Below, in pieces: positions 18,058 to 28,398 of a DNA stretch of 64,000 nucleotides. The stretch is from assembly GCA_963823755.1 (NCBI GenBank), contig CAWGMP010000007.1, positions 585,912 through 649,911 of the forward strand, read 5' to 3'. A program made the translations under genes and the position numbers. This DNA comes from GCA-003244245 sp963823755. GTDB taxonomy: Bacteria > Actinomycetota > Actinomycetes > Mycobacteriales > Pseudonocardiaceae. The notes beneath the pieces are model-generated. The model was given only the letters and a program-made list of their open reading frames with translations. It made no database searches and was not told where the DNA came from. The stretch's first letter is position 1, and each line of letters starts with the position of its first letter.

Positions 18058-18661
18058 GGGTACCTACCACTGACCGCGACTGCGGCCCGGAGACGGAACT
18101 CTCATCAAGGTACGGGTGTCGCGTAGGAGGATCTTGTGCGGAGACGACCCCCAGTGCCGCGTGGATCTCCTCGTCGGTCACGTCGTCGGCACGCACCAAC
18201 TCGACAGTCTCCGTCGGGTCGGCAGCCACGATGTCGGCATGCCTCAACTCGATCAGCTCGAACAGTTCCGGTGAGGCGACGATGCCCTTCTTGATGGCCT
18301 CCGCGAGCCCCGCCCTCAGCTCACGACCGTCCAGCGTGCTCAGGTAGCCGACGTTCGAGACGACTGCCTTGGGCTGGTAAAACGCGCCGATCAAATTCTT
18401 CGCCGTCGGATGGTCGACGGCGACCTTGCCACCCAATGCCGCGTCCACATGCGCCAGCAGCGTCGTCGGCACGTTGATATAAGGGACACCACGCATGTAA
18501 GCACTCGCCACCCAGCCAACGGTGTCGATCACCACGCCGCCGCCGACCGCCAACACGATGTCACGGCGAGCCAATTCAGTGCCCGCCAACCAATTCAGCA
18601 GATCAGTCGCAGTGCGAAGATTCTTGTTGGCCTCCCCAGCCGGGAAGGAGGTCATCGACAC
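18050..18661 (-). pseudogene. 2-epi-5-epi-valiolone synthase (sedoheptulose 7-phosphate cyclase), doubly truncated
   Basis: The frame carries the core of a C7 sugar-phosphate cyclase of the dehydroquinate-synthase superfamily: KNLRTATDLLNWLAGTELA, DIVLAVGGGVVIDTVGW, VPTTLLAHVDAALGGKVAVDH, NLIGAFYQPKAVVSN and GLAEAIKKG. Family members have about 370-410 residues. Here the N-terminal 100 or more residues are missing, and after HADIVAADPTETVELV the region with the metal-binding His motifs is absent; a C-terminal-like tail follows. It cannot be active. This cyclase is the committed step of C7N aminocyclitol synthesis and is the strongest marker of the cluster type. Confidence 0.8.
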
Positions 18662-18801
18662 CTCCAGCCCGGTCGAGCCGTTCGGTCACTCGGACGTACG
18701 AACTCATATATTTCACTTCCCTCACCTCGCCTATTCACGAGTGTGACCGTCTGACCGAAGCCTCGACCGACCCATGATCACGGTTTGGCGGCCTCGCGCC
18801 G

Positions 18802-19626
18802 CTAGCGGGCGATCCGGACGTGCGTCACGTCACCGACCGACAGCGTCCGTCGCTGCCCACCTGACAACACCACCAGCCGACCCACGGTGTCGACGTCCTC
18901 CGCGATGCCCACCAGTGGAGGCCGGTCCGGCAGTTCCACCCGGACCTGTTCACCCAGGGTCGCGCAGCGTTGCCGGTAGGCTTCCCGCAGGCCGGAGGCG
19001 ACCGGATCACCCTCGTGCTCGCACCACTGCCGCAGCTCGCTGTCCAGGGTGCGCAGTAGGGCTCGCAGCAGCGGGTCACGATCGGTGCAGGCAGCCCGCT
19101 CGATGGCCAACGACGTGGCCTCGGGCACTGGCAGCTCGTCGGCTCGCAGCGTGACGTTCAGCCCGATGCCCACTATGACCGCTGGACCCGCGGGGACCAC
19201 CTCGGCCAAGATCCCGGCTGCCTTGCGCCGGCGGGCGCCCAGCAGCAGATCGTTGGGCCATTTCAGCGCCGAGGACAGCTCACCAAGCGTGCTGACCGTC
19301 CGGCACAGCGTCACTCCCACCAGTAACGGCAGCCAACTCCAGCAGGCCTGCGGCACCTCGGTGGGCCGCAGCAGCACTGACAGCGCCAGGCCCGACCGTG
19401 CGGGGGCGATCCAGCTGCGCGCGGCCCGGCCACGCCCGGCGGTCTGATGCTCGGCGACCAGCACGGTGCGATCCGATGCGCCTTGCCGGGCCGCGGCGGC
19501 CAGCGCGGTGTTCGTCGAGGGCACCGACGCGACGACATTCAGCGCGGCGTAGGGCCCGGCCGGCACCAGCAGAGCCCGCCGCAGCGCATCCTCGCGCAGC
19601 GGCGGCCGCTCAAGATCGGACCACAC
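18802..19626 (-). CDS. birA: Biotin-[acetyl-CoA carboxylase] ligase
   Basis: The 274-residue enzyme activates biotin as biotinyl-AMP and attaches it to the biotin-carrier lysine. It shows AEHQTAGRGRAARSW (biotinyl-AMP binding loop), KWPNDLLLG and IVGIGLNVTL, and a short C-terminal SH3-like domain. No N-terminal HTH is present, as in other actinobacteria, so it is not a BirA-type repressor. GTG at 19624-19626 leaves 33 bp to the divergent accD. Its target is probably the AccA3-type protein at 29410-31185. Confidence 0.92.
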   Translation of the reverse strand: MWSDLERPPLREDALRRALLVPAGPYAALNVVASVPSTNTALAAAARQGASDRTVLVAEHQTAGRGRAARSWIAPARSGLALSVLLRPTEVPQACWSWLPLLVGVTLCRTVSTLGELSSALKWPNDLLLGARRRKAAGILAEVVPAGPAVIVGIGLNVTLRADELPVPEATSLAIERAACTDRDPLLRALLRTLDSELRQWCEHEGDPVASGLREAYRQRCATLGEQVRVELPDRPPLVGIAEDVDTVGRLVVLSGGQRRTLSVGDVTHVRIAR

Positions 19627-19659
19627 AATCCGTGGACGCTACCTCTAGGGTCGGCAGCC

Positions 19660-21280
<1,621 letters not shown>

Positions 21281-21365
21281 GCGCGATACAGTGTTCCAGC
21301 ACTCAATGCCACTCACGAGTTGTCCACAGTGAACCGTGACGGGCTGACGAGCAGCGGAGGTGCAC

Positions 21366-21557
21366 ATGCTACGGATCGTGCGGGGTGAGCCGTCTGATGA
21401 GGACGTCGCTGCACTGATTGCGGTATTCGTGGGGTTGGCAGATTCCGCCGCTGAGCCACCGGCGCCACGCAGCGCCTGGGCGGACCCGGCGCACCGGTTG
21501 CGCATTCCCCTGCACCCCCGCCCCGACGCCTGGCGCAACGTGGCGCCGTCGAGTTGA
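21366..21557 (+). CDS. accE: Acyl-CoA carboxylase epsilon subunit
   Basis: The 63-residue protein matches the small AccE5-type epsilon subunit: an N-terminal LRIVRGEPSDEDVAALIAVF helix, a variable linker, then RSAWADPAHRLR and the final W in DAWRNV. Epsilon subunits stabilise the AccA3-AccD5 complex in actinobacteria. ATG at 21366 follows GCGGAGG with good spacing. It lies 85 bp after accD, the standard arrangement. In mycobacteria maf comes next; here about 4.2 kb of other genes intervene. Confidence 0.88.
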   Translation: MLRIVRGEPSDEDVAALIAVFVGLADSAAEPPAPRSAWADPAHRLRIPLHPRPDAWRNVAPSS

Positions 21558-21705
21558 CCATATCAAGGGCCGGGTCAACCTCCCTTTCCGCCCGTATCAT
21601 CCAACCTGACAAGATCATTCAACCTGGCGAGCGACCGGCCGTCGCGGTGAGGGGCGCCGACTGACGGCGATCATCCGGTGCCGCGCCGATGGCAGGATCG
21701 GCAGT

Positions 21706-22149
21706 ATGGCCACCATCGCGTTCGAAGACCTGAGCCCGGGCACCGTGATAGACCTCGGGGAGGTCAAGGTCGATCGGGAAGAGATGCTCGCGTTCAACCA
21801 GCGGTTCGATCCGCAGCCGTTCCACCTGGACGAGGAGGCAGCGAGGCGCTCGGTACTCGGCCGGCTGTGCGCGTCGGGTTGGTTCACCGCATGCCTGTGG
21901 ATGCGCGCATACGTGGATATCGTGCTGGCCGAGTCCACCTCACAGGGCTCGCCGGGTGGCCGCGAGCTGTCGTGGCTGGCGCCGGTGTTCCCCGGCGACC
22001 TGCTGCGCATGCGGCTGGAGGTGATCGGTGCGCGCCGCTCCCGAAGCCGTCCTGACCTCGGTCTGGTGGAGATCGTCGGCTCCGCGCACCGCGGTGAGGA
22101 TTGTGTGCTGCGGATGACGTTCACAGGAATGTTCGGCACCCGGGCCTGA
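21706..22149 (+). CDS. MaoC-like hotdog dehydratase
   Basis: The 147-residue single hotdog-fold protein has FNQRFDPQPFHLDEEAA, the MaoC/R-specific enoyl-CoA hydratase signature with the catalytic Asp and His. Such enzymes hydrate 2-enoyl-CoAs in beta-oxidation, polyester or mycolate-type metabolism. ATG at 21706 is the first codon of the conserved domain. The gap after accE (21558-21705) has a short imperfect direct repeat (ATCATCCAACCTG and ATCATTCAACCTG) but no gene. It converges with hemA. Confidence 0.82.
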   Translation: MATIAFEDLSPGTVIDLGEVKVDREEMLAFNQRFDPQPFHLDEEAARRSVLGRLCASGWFTACLWMRAYVDIVLAESTSQGSPGGRELSWLAPVFPGDLLRMRLEVIGARRSRSRPDLGLVEIVGSAHRGEDCVLRMTFTGMFGTRA

Positions 22150-22165
22150 CCGAACAACCGGACAA

Positions 22166-23521
22166 TCAGCGCGTCTCGACAGGGCCGGGGACGGGCGAGG
22201 GATGGGCGGGCGCGACGATGGCGGCGGCAGCCTGCGGGTCTAGTTCGAACAGCTCTCGAAGCGCGTCGGCGTAGGCTGCACCTCCACCGGCTTCGGCGAG
22301 CTCCTTGACCCGCACCGTGGGAGCATGCAATAGCTTGTCGACCACCCGCCGCACGGTGCGGGCCAGCTCATCACGCACCGCCGGGTGGAGGTCGGGCAAC
22401 CGGCCGTCCAGCCGTAGTAATTCCGCGTCCGCCACCTCGGCAGCCCTCCTACGCAGTGCGGTGACTGTGGGGATGACCTGCGCGGTGCGTTGAGCCACGA
22501 GATAGTCGCGCAGCTCCTCAGCAACAAGTCGATGGGCGGCGCTGATCGCGCTGGACCCGTCCGTGCGCTGCTTCAGTCGGTGGGCCAGGGTGCTCATATC
22601 CAGCAGCGTCACGCCGGGCAAGGCACCTACCCCGGGCTCGACGTCGCGGGGCAAGCCCAAGTCACACACTACGAGCGGACCTGAGCTGTGGCTGCGAGCG
22701 GCGGTCACTTGTGCGACGCCGAGCACCGCGCCAGGCGCGCCGGTACAGCAGATCACCAGGTCTGCAGTGGCCAGTACCGCCGTCACGTCGTCCATGTCGA
22801 TGGCCCGGGCGGGCGTACCCGCAGCCTGGCACAATGCCGTCAGCCGCTGGGCACTGGCCGCAGTGCGATTGGCCAGCAGGATTTCGGCCACCCCGGCTCG
22901 GCGCAACTGTGCCGCAGCAAGGTTGCCCATCGAACCAGCGCCGAGCACCAGCGCTCGCCGACCGACCAAACCCGGCCGGTCAGGGCGGGCCAGCACTGCC
23001 GCCGCATCGGCGAGAGCCTCGGAAACCACCGAGGTATCAGCGGCGTCGATGCCGGTCTCAGTGTGGACCCGTTTACCGACCCGCAGCGCCTGCTGCACGA
23101 CCTCGTGCAGGGTGCGCCCGACCGTGCCCGCCTGTTCGGCGCCCGCGTACGCGGCGCGCAGCTGACCGAGGATCTGCGGCTCGCCGACGACCATCGAGTC
23201 GAGCCCGGCGGCCACCGAGAACAGATGCTCCACGCCGGCCGCCGCATAATGCACATAGAGATGGTCCGAGAATTGGTCCAGCGCAATCGCAGACTGGCGC
23301 GCCAGTACGTCGGTGATATCGGTCAGACCGCCGTGGAAGGCCTGCACCACCGCGTAAACCTCGACCCGGTTGCAGGTGGACAGCAGGAGCACCTCGGCGA
23401 CGTGCTCGCGCTCGAGCAACTCGCCGAGAACCTTGCGCACGTCGGCGACGGGCACCGCGGCTCGCTCCAGCACCGGGATCGGCGCGCTGCGGTGGGACAG
23501 CCCGACAACCAGCAGACTCAT
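22166..23521 (-). CDS. hemA: Glutamyl-tRNA reductase
   Basis: The 451-residue enzyme reduces glutamyl-tRNA(Glu) to glutamate-1-semialdehyde, the first step of C5-pathway tetrapyrrole synthesis. The catalytic Cys lies in LLSTCNRVEVYAV, the hinge in GEPQILGQLRAAY, the NADPH loop in LVLGAGSMGNLAA, and a C-terminal dimerisation helix follows. ATG at 23519-23521 is at the expected position (SLLVVGLSHRSAP). hemC and hemD, its usual actinobacterial neighbours, are absent, so this may be a relocated or solitary copy. Confidence 0.93.
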   Translation of the reverse strand: MSLLVVGLSHRSAPIPVLERAAVPVADVRKVLGELLEREHVAEVLLLSTCNRVEVYAVVQAFHGGLTDITDVLARQSAIALDQFSDHLYVHYAAAGVEHLFSVAAGLDSMVVGEPQILGQLRAAYAGAEQAGTVGRTLHEVVQQALRVGKRVHTETGIDAADTSVVSEALADAAAVLARPDRPGLVGRRALVLGAGSMGNLAAAQLRRAGVAEILLANRTAASAQRLTALCQAAGTPARAIDMDDVTAVLATADLVICCTGAPGAVLGVAQVTAARSHSSGPLVVCDLGLPRDVEPGVGALPGVTLLDMSTLAHRLKQRTDGSSAISAAHRLVAEELRDYLVAQRTAQVIPTVTALRRRAAEVADAELLRLDGRLPDLHPAVRDELARTVRRVVDKLLHAPTVRVKELAEAGGGAAYADALRELFELDPQAAAAIVAPAHPSPVPGPVETR

Positions 23522-23546
23522 CAGCTCACCACGATCCCATACTCGG

Positions 23547-24101
23547 TCACCTTGTAATCCTCCTTGACGCGGCAGCTCGCTGTACCGCAGTCAGATCGCG
23601 ACGATTCCTTGGCTGCCAGGCGCGAGTCCGGTAGGAGGACGTTGCGTCGGAGAGCTCGGAGACGATCAGAAGATCCTTACCGGCGAACGTGAAACCGAAA
23701 GGCACTCGACCGCTGGAATCGTTTTTCACCGGTGGCCCGGCGCGACCGGCGGGATCTGCATCGGCCTCTCCGATCAACGGCTGAGTGGAACGCGCCAGGG
23801 CGGACGGTGTCCCGTCGGTGTTCACGGTGAACCCGGTGATGGCCCCGTCAGTATTGTTGAGCACGTAGCGAAAAAACTTGTGGACGGTCACGCTGACCGG
23901 ACGGACACCGCCGGAGGGGACCCGGTCGATCGGAACCGGCTTTTCACCCTCGATGGCCAGGGCGGAGACCTCGTTGCTGCCGGCATCGACCGCGAACAGG
24001 AGATGATGATCGCCGCTCAGAGCCAGGGCGCCTTGCGAACCATCATACGTGTCCGGAGGCTTGTCCCGGTCGGTACTGTCAAACCCAGCTGAGGTAACCA
24101 T
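23547..24101 (-). CDS. Truncated beta-propeller (lactonase-like) paralog
   Basis: The 184-residue ORF aligns by eye with the middle of the complete propeller protein upstream: LLFAVDAGSNEVSALAIEG and RPVSVTVHKFFRYVLNNTDGAITGF match LIAVNAGSNTVSVLGL and FPVSVTVHGDLLYVLN. The N-terminal blade and at least three C-terminal blades are missing, and the last 30 residues are unrelated and basic. ATG at 24099-24101 follows AAGGAG, so it could still be translated. It is best read as a decayed tandem duplicate lying between the full copy and hemA. Confidence 0.6.
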   Translation of the reverse strand: MVTSAGFDSTDRDKPPDTYDGSQGALALSGDHHLLFAVDAGSNEVSALAIEGEKPVPIDRVPSGGVRPVSVTVHKFFRYVLNNTDGAITGFTVNTDGTPSALARSTQPLIGEADADPAGRAGPPVKNDSSGRVPFGFTFAGKDLLIVSELSDATSSYRTRAWQPRNRRDLTAVQRAAASRRITR

Positions 24102-24261
24102 GGCCGCTCCTTATCATCGAGTCAAGTTGACACGGACTTCAGCAGCCCGCGGTGCGGTCCTCTGTATAGAGGAGTTTCGTCGGTGCAGCGCTGACGTGTT
24201 ATCGCTGCGCCGCCTGACGTCTCGCCCTTTCCAATTCCCACGTGGTTGGTTGAACGCTTCG

Positions 24262-25293
24262 TCAGTTGACGGCGATTCCTTGTGCGCCGGTCAGCCCGGT
24301 GAGGGTGACGATCCGCGCGAGCGTGCCATCGGGATTGATACGGTAGCCGTCGACACCCCCTGCACCACCGACCACAACGTAGAGGAATTTCCCGTCCCGG
24401 GTGTTGATCGGATCGATCGGACCGTCTTCGGTGTCGGCCTGAGTGAACACTGTGGGCGTACCTGCGGAATCGATGTGGTAGCCGGTGATGGTGTTGCTGC
24501 CCGCGTTGACGACATAGAAGTTCCCCGCCGCGCGGACCACCCAACACATGGCCGACTGTCCATCGGGTTTGGCGGCGACCTGTTCGGCGGTGCCATCGGA
24601 ATGAACGGTGTAGGTCGATAGCGTGCTGGTGACGGCATCGGTCACGACGAGATGGGCGTGGTCATCGAAGGTGAAACCGAAGGGGAAGGGTGTCCCAGCA
24701 GAGTTGGCCGTGAAGTTGTCTGCGGGCCGTCCATCGGGTTTCATGGTGAAGACGTCGATGAGGCTGCCGTTGCCCTTGGTGGTGACGACCAGATGCTGCC
24801 CGTCGGGGGTGAAACCGACCTGCGCGGGCGTGTTTGCGGCCTGTGCGGATCCGGTGGCTGGGGTCAGCTCCAGCGAACGAGTGGAGCCCTCGATAGGGTC
24901 GAACCTACCGTCGGTGATCCGGTATCCGGTGATCGCGCCGGCCTCATGGGCGTTGAGCACGTAGAGCAGGTCACCATGGACAGTCACGCTGACCGGGAAG
25001 GTTCCCCCCGAGGCCAGCACCTGACGCAGGCACAGGTGGCCCTCATCCAGGCCGAGCACGGACACGGTGTTGCTGCCTGCATTGACAGCGATCAGCACCC
25101 GGTGGTGGGTGTCATAGACGAGTGAGCCCTGGGAGGAAAGCGGATCAACCCCGCCTCCCTGGTTGCTGCCGCCAGCCCCGCCGGTGTCGATGGTCTCGGC
25201 GAGGATGAGGGTACCGTCATCGGCCCGGTCATAGACCAGGATCTGGTTTTTTGCGGGATCGTTAGATTGAACGAACAGCAGGTGATTTTTCAT
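24262..25293 (-). CDS. Seven-bladed beta-propeller, lactonase (YncE/Pgl-like) family
   Basis: The 343-residue protein is built of repeats such as VLIAVNAGSNTVSVLGL, LVVTTKGNGSLIDVFTM and FYVVNAGSNTITGYHI, the pattern of 6-phosphogluconolactonase/muconate-cycloisomerase-like propellers. No signal peptide is seen and the catalytic function is not assured; many relatives are uncharacterised. ATG at 25291-25293 overlaps the stop of the small upstream ORF (ATGA), so the two are translationally coupled. The truncated copy downstream shows that the gene was duplicated. Confidence 0.75.
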   Translation of the reverse strand: MKNHLLFVQSNDPAKNQILVYDRADDGTLILAETIDTGGAGGSNQGGGVDPLSSQGSLVYDTHHRVLIAVNAGSNTVSVLGLDEGHLCLRQVLASGGTFPVSVTVHGDLLYVLNAHEAGAITGYRITDGRFDPIEGSTRSLELTPATGSAQAANTPAQVGFTPDGQHLVVTTKGNGSLIDVFTMKPDGRPADNFTANSAGTPFPFGFTFDDHAHLVVTDAVTSTLSTYTVHSDGTAEQVAAKPDGQSAMCWVVRAAGNFYVVNAGSNTITGYHIDSAGTPTVFTQADTEDGPIDPINTRDGKFLYVVVGGAGGVDGYRINPDGTLARIVTLTGLTGAQGIAVN

Positions 25294-25565
25294 CGGTTTC
25301 GCTCCAACGTCTTGAGGATCCCAGCAAAGTGGCGGAGCTCGGCGATGCCGAGGCGGCCTTCACTATCAGCGAGGGTTGGTGTCCTGCTCGGGTAGGTGGA
25401 TCGACAGGAGATCGGATCGGGCAGCCCCAGCTCTTCGGCCGAAGCGAGGCTGGTCGAAGGGCGGGCTTCCACGGTGGGAAACATCCGACCGAACCGTCCT
25501 GCGGACGAGTTGACGCCCCGAGGAGCGTCCAGGCCACGAATCTCAAATCCATGGCGCACCGACAC
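25290..25565 (-). CDS. Small protein resembling a heme-peroxidase N-terminus
   Basis: GTG at 25563-25565 follows a strong AAGGAGG, so translation starts here. The 91 residues begin HGFEIRGLDAPRG and AGRFGRMFP, which recalls the N-terminal segment of animal-type heme peroxidases found in actinobacteria. The remainder (PSRTPTLADSEGRLGIAELRHF) could be a spliced C-terminal piece. I suspect an internal in-frame deletion of a peroxidase gene, but an unrelated small protein is possible. It overlaps the lactonase gene by four bases. Confidence 0.45.
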   Translation of the reverse strand: MSVRHGFEIRGLDAPRGVNSSAGRFGRMFPTVEARPSTSLASAEELGLPDPISCRSTYPSRTPTLADSEGRLGIAELRHFAGILKTLERNR

Positions 25566-25737
25566 AATACCTCCTTGCTATAGCGCGATATGACGTCGAT
25601 ACGAGGCACCGGCTGCGTGATCACGTACATAGTCGACACCTTTGAATCTGCATCACACCCGATCGGGTGATCTCCGTGAAACCAGACGCCAGAGGCGGCG
25701 GGGGCAGGTTGTACCGTTTTGCGTACAGTGCGTCGGT

Positions 25738-26355
25738 GTGCGCTTAGTTCTCGCGTCCGCATCCGCAGCCAGGCTCGCCATACTCCGTGCCGCAGGCGTT
25801 GATCCAGTGGTGCGGGTGTCCGGAGTGGACGAGGACGCACTGGCCGCCACACTGCCTGACGCGTCGCCGACGGAGCTGGTCACCGCGCTGTCTCGAGCGA
25901 AGGCCGACGCGGTCGCGCCACACATCGCCGCCGAATACCCCGATGCGGTGGTCGTCGGATGCGACTCGATGTTGCACGTCGGTGACGAGTTGGTCGGCAA
26001 GCCCGGCTGCGCCGACACCGCGTTGCGGCGTTGGCAGGCGATGATGGGCCGCACCGGAGAGCTGCTCACCGGGCATGCAGTGGTACGCCTCAGCGAGGGC
26101 GCTGTCATCGCGACCGCCAGCGCTGCGGAGGCCACCCTGATCCGCTTCAGCGCATTGTCGGACGAGGAGATCGCAGCCTATGTCAGCACCGGGGAACCAC
26201 TGCAGGTGGCCGGCGGGTTCACCCTGGACGGCCGAGGCGGCTGGTTCGTCGACGGGATCGACGGTGTCCCCTCGAGTGTGATCGGCATCAGCCTTCCGCT
26301 GACCCGGCGGCTACTCGCCGAGCTCGGGGTTCCGGTGGTGTCGCTGTGGACCTGA
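25738..26355 (+). CDS. maf: Maf-type nucleoside triphosphate pyrophosphatase
   Basis: The 205-residue Maf/YceF protein hydrolyses non-canonical or modified dNTPs and is linked to septum formation. It shows LVLASASAARLAILRAAG at the start, VVVGCDSMLHVGDELVGKP with the catalytic Asp, and GGFTLDGRGGWFVDGIDG near the end. GTG at 25738 is chosen from the family start. In mycobacteria maf directly follows accE5 and precedes accA3; here it is separated from both by inserted genes. Confidence 0.9.
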   Translation: MRLVLASASAARLAILRAAGVDPVVRVSGVDEDALAATLPDASPTELVTALSRAKADAVAPHIAAEYPDAVVVGCDSMLHVGDELVGKPGCADTALRRWQAMMGRTGELLTGHAVVRLSEGAVIATASAAEATLIRFSALSDEEIAAYVSTGEPLQVAGGFTLDGRGGWFVDGIDGVPSSVIGISLPLTRRLLAELGVPVVSLWT

Positions 26356-26498
26356 GCCGGTGCGATCAACTCGATCCGTCAGGCACGCAAGATGGCCAGT
26401 CCTGGCCACCCGCCTGCCGACGAAGGTTTCTCCGACAGGAAGCGGGTGGCGGACCGGCAGCTATCGCTCACTTGAGGAGCTCTGCGGCTATGCTGGTT

Positions 26499-27671
26499 CT
26501 AGATGAAACCTTGCCTCAGGGTTGCGACGGAGATGTGCGGCCAGCCCAGGTTGACATTTGCCGGAAGCCCTTTGAAGATCTCGAAGTTCAGTATGACCAT
26601 CTGCGCGTACTGAAGTTGCTTGAAAGGAGGAAGGATCCCGCGGCTGACTTTCTCGATCCAAAATGTAGCGTAGACTAGCGCGGTCTCGGCATTCGCGCCC
26701 TTTGGCCCGACAGGTTCGCCACCCTCAAGGAAGGGAATATTCCCGATATCGCCGGCTCCATCTACGGGGCTCACGACAACAGTCGGATCGCCAGGATGAC
26801 TGTTGGTATTCTTAAAAAACGTGATTTTTGCCTGACTTGCAATATTGAGCGCAACTCCCTCAAAGGTGTTCCCGGCAGCAACTTGCTGATTGACGACGGC
26901 TTGGAGGAGTTTGATCGGGTCGTTGACCACGTCCTGCATGGGTACGCCGTTGATTTGCTTGGGAAGGGGAGGCTCGGGGGGACTGGTCCTGAAGGGCGAC
27001 CGGGGATTTGCCGCGGATTCAGGGACGGTGAGGTCGTACTCCTGGAATCCTGGAGGCGCTGGGGTGGACAGCTTCTCCGAGGTTCCCGGGGCATGGATGA
27101 TCGGTGGCGCCGTAGGATTCGTAGCGAACGGAGTACTATTGAATGAGGGGAATTGGGAGAACGCGTATTCCGCAGCGGGAGCCTTGAGGGTCGGCGGACC
27201 GGTAAACGGTTGGGCCGTGCCTTGGGCGAGGACAGAGCTGCCATGGGGAATTGACCCTAACCGGGCCACAATCTGTCCACCCGGGGGAGCTGACTCCGGG
27301 GGGTAGGTCGTTGACGGCTGTGTGATCCAGAGTCCAGGTTCGATGTGGAGCAAACCCCCAGTGAAGGCGTCGGAAATTTGCTGAAGATAGGTCAAACCGA
27401 ATAATTCGATGTCATCCTGCCCAAACCCTCGGTTCGGGATCGACGCGTTGATAGGATCGAACTTCAGCGTCTCGCGCGTTTGATTGAGCTGAAGGTAGAG
27501 ATCGGCCTTATCGTGGAAATCCGGCCGTGCGATGAGGTTGAACCCAGAACCTTGCCAGGTTCCGGCAAGTTCCCGAAGAAGTCCCAGCTTACCGAGGATG
27601 GTAGCGTTGTCCAGCGGGAGCCGAACAGAATCTATTCCTACGCTAACCGAAATTATGCCCACCTCTGACAT
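26499..27671 (-). CDS. Heme-binding/FABP-like protein of unknown function
   Basis: ATG at 27669-27671 follows GGAGA and gives 390 residues. The beginning LGLLRELAGTWQGSGFNLIARPDF resembles the lipocalin-like opening of nitrobindin/FABP-type heme-binding proteins. Then come repeated beta strands (GLLHIEPGLWITQPS, ALNIASQAKITFF, ALVYATFWIEKVS) and a proline-rich linker of about 60 residues between two beta-rich halves. No signal peptide is seen. The gene is visibly less GC-rich than its surroundings, with runs such as TTCTTAAAAAACG, suggesting transfer. The substrate is unknown. Confidence 0.6.
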   Translation of the reverse strand: MSEVGIISVSVGIDSVRLPLDNATILGKLGLLRELAGTWQGSGFNLIARPDFHDKADLYLQLNQTRETLKFDPINASIPNRGFGQDDIELFGLTYLQQISDAFTGGLLHIEPGLWITQPSTTYPPESAPPGGQIVARLGSIPHGSSVLAQGTAQPFTGPPTLKAPAAEYAFSQFPSFNSTPFATNPTAPPIIHAPGTSEKLSTPAPPGFQEYDLTVPESAANPRSPFRTSPPEPPLPKQINGVPMQDVVNDPIKLLQAVVNQQVAAGNTFEGVALNIASQAKITFFKNTNSHPGDPTVVVSPVDGAGDIGNIPFLEGGEPVGPKGANAETALVYATFWIEKVSRGILPPFKQLQYAQMVILNFEIFKGLPANVNLGWPHISVATLRQGFI

Positions 27672-28046
27672 TGTTGTTCTCCATTCATTAAGGTCAGCAT
27701 GAGGAGCGTGGACCGGGTGGTGGTGATGCACGGAGGAGCGGAGAGCCAGCGTCGATGATAGATGATACATCAGAGCCTGGTGAAGTCGCCCCGTGCGGGC
27801 GTTTCTGCAGCTGACACGCCAGTGATAAGGGTAGGAGCGGTGCGGACACGGCGCAGCTGCCGATCACCAGTAATCGTTGACCCGACCCGCGCACACTGCG
27901 CAAGCCGCTTTGCTGAGATCACCGTCAGGCCGGTGGGCGGGAGAGGATTGCCGGACCCTTCCCAGAGGTGCCACTCGGTGATCCCATCCCATCCAGTCCG
28001 GTACCGACGTTGACTCGACGCCCAAAGGACATCAGGCGACGTTCCC
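27672..28046. other. Intergenic region without recognisable gene
   Basis: This stretch contains the promoter and leader of the divergent heme-binding-like gene and runs into the IS110 relic. ORFs here have neither a plausible start nor family-like sequence. No terminal inverted repeats could be made out, which is expected for IS110 elements, as they usually lack them. Confidence 0.5.
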
Positions 28047-28398
28047 ATGTTGACAGAATGCATCAATGCCGTCGTAGGGGTGGACACCCATCGCGACATC
28101 CATCAGATGGCGATCGCACCCCGACCGGGACACCGATCCCCACGTGCTCGATCAACGATGACAGCACGGACTACGGCGAACTGCTCGCCTGGATCGTTGC
28201 GCACACGTCCGGTCCCCCGGTTGACCGTGTCGATCGAGGGGACCCGTAGTTACGACACTGGGCTGGTCCCCCGCGGTCGTGGCTGCCGGCCCGATGGTGA
28301 TCGAGTGCGAGCAACTCGACTGCAAGCTGCGCCGCCGCAAGGGCAAGTCCGATCCGATCGACGCACACCTTGCGGTGCTGACCCGCGCTGCGTCTTGA
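28047..28398 (+). pseudogene. IS110-family transposase, N-terminal relic with several frameshifts
   Basis: ATG at 28047 starts an IS110-type DEDD domain with NAVVGVDTHRDIHQMAI. The next pieces lie in other frames: TDYGELLAWIVAHTSG, then SIEGTRSYDTGLV, then MVIECEQLDCKLRRRKGKSDPIDA, ending at a TGA at 28396-28398. The order matches the N-terminal half of IS110 transposases. At least three indels and the missing C-terminal half make it inactive. It marks past mobile-element activity between maf and accA3. Confidence 0.75.
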
